Positions 56,801-63,188 of a DNA stretch of 64,000 bases are shown one piece after another. Location: NCBI GenBank assembly GCA_922989275.2, contig OV277864.1, positions 46,313,550 through 46,377,549 of the forward strand, in the 5' to 3' direction. Numbering within the stretch: the stretch's first letter is position 1; every line of letters starts with the position of its first letter. The notes below the pieces were generated by a model. The model did no database searches. It was not told where the DNA came from and worked only from the letters and a program-made list of their open reading frames with translations. Origin of the DNA: Gari tellinella (lineage: Eukaryota; Mollusca; Bivalvia; Cardiida; Psammobiidae). The translations under genes were made by a program, and so were the position numbers.

Positions 56801-59800
56801 CGAATCACTGAATACATCGGTGTTTCAACTGAAGCAAAACTATTCGACATTCTGACTACATGTATATGTTACTCAACGTTTCATTTGGATCCAATATATT
56901 TGCAATAGATAAGACAAATTTCCATGTAAGAATTTGAGAGTTAAATTTTAAAACATTTTCACTCCCATGAATCGATACACTCGGTCATAAAACAATACGT
57001 TGTGAAACTAATTGATCAATCTCTATATCTTTTAACCCTGACCTTGTTAAGTGTTGATTTTATTGTAATTAACTTCTCCACTGCTAGAACTTTCAACACA
57101 GCATGCTTAGATATTTACGACTGCTTTTTACGACAACGTTTCGACTGTGTATTTTGATTAAGGACAATTCGAGTCAAACAGTTGAAACATGAATTGGTGC
57201 ATAATTATCCAATGGGTACCGACTTATTTGCAAACTATTTCTGATTTTATTTTGGTATATTTGCATGAAGATAATTCTTATATACTTCAATCTTTAAATC
57301 CTTAGCATTAGGCATTTTCAAGATGCCAATTATTTGTCTTTTAGCAACTACATGTATCAAAATATACTTATGTACCAGTTTATGGAATATCACGAGAGTA
57401 GACATTTTAAATTCAGATGAGACGCCGATTTTCTTAGCCTCCCATCTAAAACCAAACTATTAACAGCACATTTTATAGATTTGTCCTAACTTTCTATACA
57501 TTATGAACACCATATTTCTATTTATAGGTTTGATGACGTCAGCAGATGAGGATTCCCCGATTATGGAAAAGAGCGTTATTCACATGAACATTACCGAGGG
57601 GAAAACTGCCATACTACCATGCTTGGTGAACACAATAACTAAAGAAACAGGCAATAAATATACGGTAATGAAATCGTCAAAATCTACCAATAATACTGTC
57701 AATAGTATTGGCCTATTACTCTATAGAGTATAGATACGCATTTAAGCCTGTAATTAATTTCTTCACTGAGAAAATAGCTCTGCTTTATGTAGTCATGGAT
57801 ATGTACCGTAAACATAGTTTGTTTTCCCTAGCAAATGATAGATTAAAGCAGGTTGATATTGTTTTCCTTAGGCCGTATCAATTAACGAAGTGTGGAGCAC
57901 TGGTCGGCAACTAATACTGTCGAATTTTCGAACATCTATATGCTGCATTTTGAATTTATCAATGCATGCATGCATCAATAATTATGACTTATACTCAATG
58001 ATTTATATTGACAAAACTCTTGATATTGACCAAAAAATTACTCTATATATAGAGGATATTGAATGAGTGTTTTTTCAGTAATGAATTTATTGAACGAGTT
58101 GGATAAAAATGATATTTTGCGAGCCTTGGCGAGCAACATATCATTTTTATCCAACGAGTTCAATAAATTTATTACTGAAAAAACACGAATTTAATATCCT
58201 ATTTATCACATAAACACCAAATGACACGAAAATCCGAAAGGTCTTACTTTCACTTTTGCCCTCGGCTCTTAGGTAAACGATTCGTCATAGGTGTTATTCG
58301 GTTTTATTCATCCGTAGATAAAAACACCAATCATATTAACGTAACGAAAATCAATACCATTACGTTGTGAAAAGACTTCTCTGATACCATATTCAAATTT
58401 TAAATTAATATTTAAATTAAAGTTGTTCTAATTGACTAAAAATGATCATTTGATATTAAGAATCTAGTTTTGTTTTCAAAATAACGTCAAGACGTAACAT
58501 GACGTCATTATCATTGTAACGTCTAAATTTGAAAAACAGTTTGAGTCACTGTTAATACTAAAGTCTACGTGGTATAAAGTTTAGCCTGATTTGCAGCCTG
58601 AGTTTGCGAGACTGCTAGGGATAATGTTTCTAGGACACTTCGAAATGTTTCAATACCTAGTGGTGATCTATGTTTGTCTAGATTCTCTTAACTGATTTAC
58701 AGTCGGCGTAGTACTACATTATTTTGGTGATTCGAAAATTAGTATAAAATATATGCCCAGTGGGCCATACGATTTTTACGGCCCTCTATATTTTGCACGT
58801 TTATGTGATAAACATATATATAGTATACATGTATACTCATTTTACGCCTGTAGTTCGTTTCTCCCCTGTAAAAAGTAGTGTCATGACCATAGTTTGCTTT
58901 CCCTAGAAATGGTAGCTTAAAGCAGACCTAAAATGAAGCACTGATCGAGAAATGTATTGTCGAAGCACCAAAAGACTACGGTATCTGCTGCATTTTGAAT
59001 TCATCAATGCATCCATCATAATTATGACCTATACACCGTTATTAAATTTTACGAAATTCAATATTGAAGATATTGTTGACTATAAAATTGGCATTGTAAG
59101 GACCCCATTATGCATTGACCCCCGTAACTTTATATGGGTATTTATAGTTTCCAATTTATTTATGTCAATTTTTACTATATGTATTTAGTGTAGTCTCTTA
59201 CCATATTTTACAAAATGACTAACAGTGAGAAACGGATCAGTGGGCCCTGCAGGATCCCTCTGATCTAAGTATTCGCTTTTGGCATAGGACACAAGAACTC
59301 TTTAACAGGCACACACTGTTTGTAAAGGATGGGTATACTCGTCCCTAGGGTTCAGATGGCTTGGATTGCTATGTCTCTTTCAAGACATGGTGATAACAAA
59401 GGAAGATTTAGTGTGCCCTGACAGCATCCTTAACCTTTTCTAACCCCACAGTTGAGTGTATGCTTAACCTAACATTGATCAACAATAGCTACAAACAGGC
59501 TGCAATTAAAGCATAATGCGCATAAAGGCGCATTTTGCTTTACACTCAACATGCTTCAAGTGGTCATCTGTCTCCAAATCTAGAAACATGCAATGTTTTT
59601 TAGAATTCATCCTTTCGTTGCCATAATATTGTTTGTAATTGTGTACAGTCGTTTTTCAATACTGGAAAGAAATTAATTTGCTTAAAAGATCTCCTCGTTT
59701 CCTTAATGTTCGGTGACATAAGGTTTTATTGTATACTTAAGCAATTGAGAATATGAAAATAGGTTTATTGATGTATTGTGTGGGCTTGAAAAACAGAAAA

Positions 59801-62800
59801 TTGGTTGATCGATATACAGTTGCACATGTATCAGCTTTCAAGCAATATCAAGGTGCATTTTATTCAAAATATTTCGTGAAATGGAGAAGTCCTTTTTCCA
59901 AGTTTAACATTGTCCTTCCTGAAACTTCAAATGGACAAGTTCGGTTTCCAAATTAGTCTCGTACAATTTTACTATTTAGGATTTATATTGGTTAATGTAT
60001 TCCAATATGACAGACATTGCAAACCCTGATCAGAGAGCTCCTTTATGTTCACTCTGATCTAGATCTTCAGTTAGCATAGGAAACGTGTATTTTTATATGT
60101 CCACAGTTTCATAGGCCTGTATGCTAGACTAGAGTTCAAAGGTAATTACTACTAAATGCAAGCGCAATGGAATAAAATGAAAACAGTTTTTGGAAAACGT
60201 TGACACTATAGAGATCGAAGTGGCAAACCGACGAAGCCTTGTCTTAGTGTGGTGGAAGAGTGTAGCGTAAACTTTCTATTAGAGCATTATACATTGTGCT
60301 TCAGTAAAATGTTATGCCATATCTTTCTAGTATCCAGCCTCATATGACAGTGTTTTGAAATGTTTAATAACTATATATTTGATCTTGATTACTCTGCGTC
60401 TGTGCATGCTCAACATTATTTGCAATGGTAATGTTTTGTTAATTATAAACGGGAATCTCTGTATTTCTCATTTCATTTAAGAGTGAACCACTTGTATTAA
60501 AACTAGAATCCATTAAATCATAATTTAGCCAACGCACTTTGCAACTAATTTACATACTTTAAACCCGTCGAACATAAAGTTTTACCTCGAATACTTTGAT
60601 TAGAACGAACTTTAGGCGCTACAAATTTGATTGCTGTAAATAATAGAAATCGATATAATTTCACGTTGTTAACCCCTTTAATGCCATGACGTCGTCACTT
60701 TTACACAAGTATCGTCTTTTTTATTACCCATATTGAAATTTTACGTATTTTAACTTAAGAGATATTAAAACGAATGTAAAACAGTTTGGATCCTGATTAG
60801 ACGCCGCGATACGCGGCGTCTAATTAGGATCAAAACGGTTTGCAAATAATACTAGCACTCGGGTTAAGGCAGTGAAGGGGGTAAAGATTATTGGTTTTCC
60901 AATTGTTGTATAACTCACATACAGTAAACACTGTCTTAACCCTTTCCCCCATAGAAGCGACTTTTAGCGTACATGTATTTAGTTAATTCCTCCGCTGAAG
61001 AAATTAGTTCCAGTTTATACCCTCATGAACAATTATCATTACAAATATTTTATATAGTTTAGCAGATTTTAGCTTAAAGCAGGCTGAAAGTAAAGCAGAA
61101 TGTGCCTTAAGGCACATTCTGCTTTACTTTCAACCTTCTTTAAGTGGTCTCCTGTTTTTAAAACTAGAAACAGGCTATGAGGTAATGGGTTAAACATGGC
61201 AAACGAGCATATGTTCGAATACGGGGAAGAAGACGTTACTCTTTCCCGTTTCAACGCAAACGGAACTCAACAAAATGCAGGAAGTGTCATTTTATAGAAG
61301 TTTCTAAAGACTCATTTCAATCTGAGTGGCAACTAGTTAGAAACCTTGTCAAATGCTGGGTTACCCGGCGTCTAATCAGGTTCTAAACTGCTTTTTGTAA
61401 TTGAAATAATTGTTTTAGCGTAAACGCATTAATTGGGAAACATTACTGTCTGATCACTGTTATTGAGAATAGAACTTAACTCTACTGGTTCTCCAATTAC
61501 ACTTGTTTTATGAGACACAAATTATCCCTCTGCACGATGAATTTGTCGCTACTGTCAACAGTTTGCCAACATGTTAGATCCAGATGCGATGCCGAGCCTC
61601 TCAACGTATCATTTTGATCAAGACTGTTTGATATTCTGGTGATATTTGTCTAGAAAAACTGAAGAAATAACATTTTATAGCAATGATGCAGGCGTCAAAG
61701 TTGCGAAAACCCAGCTACACAGCATGCCAAAGGTCAAACCTAAACAAAGATGAAATCTCTCTTGGAAAGTTAGACTTTTATGTCAACAGTGTTCAGTGTG
61801 ATATTTGATTATTTGCTATAGGAAAGAAACTAGATTCAAATTACTAGTAAACAACGTTTTCTCATCTCTGTTTCAATTAAGCCCAGTTTTATGAGAACTT
61901 TTCCATAAAACATTCTGAAAGTAAAGAACCATATCATACATGTATATATATATATATTGGGAGCACCAGCTTAAAGCAGACTGAAAGGAAAGCAGAATGT
62001 GCCTTAAATCGAGCTCAGCTTTACCTTCAATCTGCTTGAAATTGTCACGTGTCTTCCAACTAGAAACATGATATTGAGTAATGAGTAAACTTGAATGAAC
62101 AATGTACTTCACCCTGTATAAATATGTTACTTATCCTAACCCAGGTTACATGGGTCAGTCCACGAAGTGAGATGATCACTTACGGATCAAACATCGTCAT
62201 TAACGACCGACGTTTTAGTATCGTCATGCCAACGAGGGAGGAGTGGAACCTGCGTATCTCCAGGGTACGGGGCCGGGATGCCGGGCAGTACCTGTGTCAG
62301 CTTAAAACAGACCCTATACAAGAGAAAAGTGTATTCTTAAATGTTCACGGTAAGAATGTGTAGATACAGTCTAATATTTTGTCCTGAATTATTCCATTTG
62401 CGCCCAGTGGATTTTTCCATGCTTATAATATTGGATTAAGCCATTTTTTATATAAGGGATGCCTGGTCTACTTTTTCTTTTTCGTTTTGTTTTATATTGA
62501 AAATCCTATCAGCAAACAGTGTAAACTCTTGAAAAGACGATTCCAAAGAGATGTCATAAGTCAGGGTTAGATGGAGAAATAAATGAGAATTTTAGAAGCT
62601 GACTTACGACAATAGTTGTCGTACGACTTTTCGTAAGTCGAGTCCCAGGGGTCCGTCTAACGAAACGTCGTACGATACAAACGGTCGTAAGTCAAAACTT
62701 TAAAATATATCTAATATATTTCTTATTTCTCCATCTAATCCTGTATTGTAACATATCTTTGGAAGCGTCATTTCAAGATGATTCCAAAGACATGTCACAA

Positions 62801-63136
62801 GAAAAGATAAGATACAATAATAAATAATAATAGAGAATTTTTTAATATGACTTGGGACACTATAAGTCGTACGACGTTTCGTAAGACAGGTCCTATGCAG
62901 TTGTACTGATTACTGGGATTGGTGAATGTTGTTTAATAAAATTATTGATATGTTAAACAACATTGTATTTATGAGTTTGAAGATTGTTTATTGGCTTATG
63001 ATTAATGCATGATGTACAATAAAACAAAGGTTCTTCACCATCATATTAATATGTAATTCAGTTAGGAGTTTTAAATCAATATGTCGTTAGTTAACATTAT
63101 CGTACTACTACTAAACTACTACTGCTACTACTATTA

Positions 63137-63188
<52 letters not shown>

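Noticed and set aside
10352..61193. C2/C1 hairpins as Rho-independent terminators or as canonical microRNA genes
   Set aside because: Stem-loops without bacterial context; the stems are near-perfect, multi-copy and bound to transposon interiors. A small-RNA role is possible but needs RNA data, so no ncRNA gene is called.
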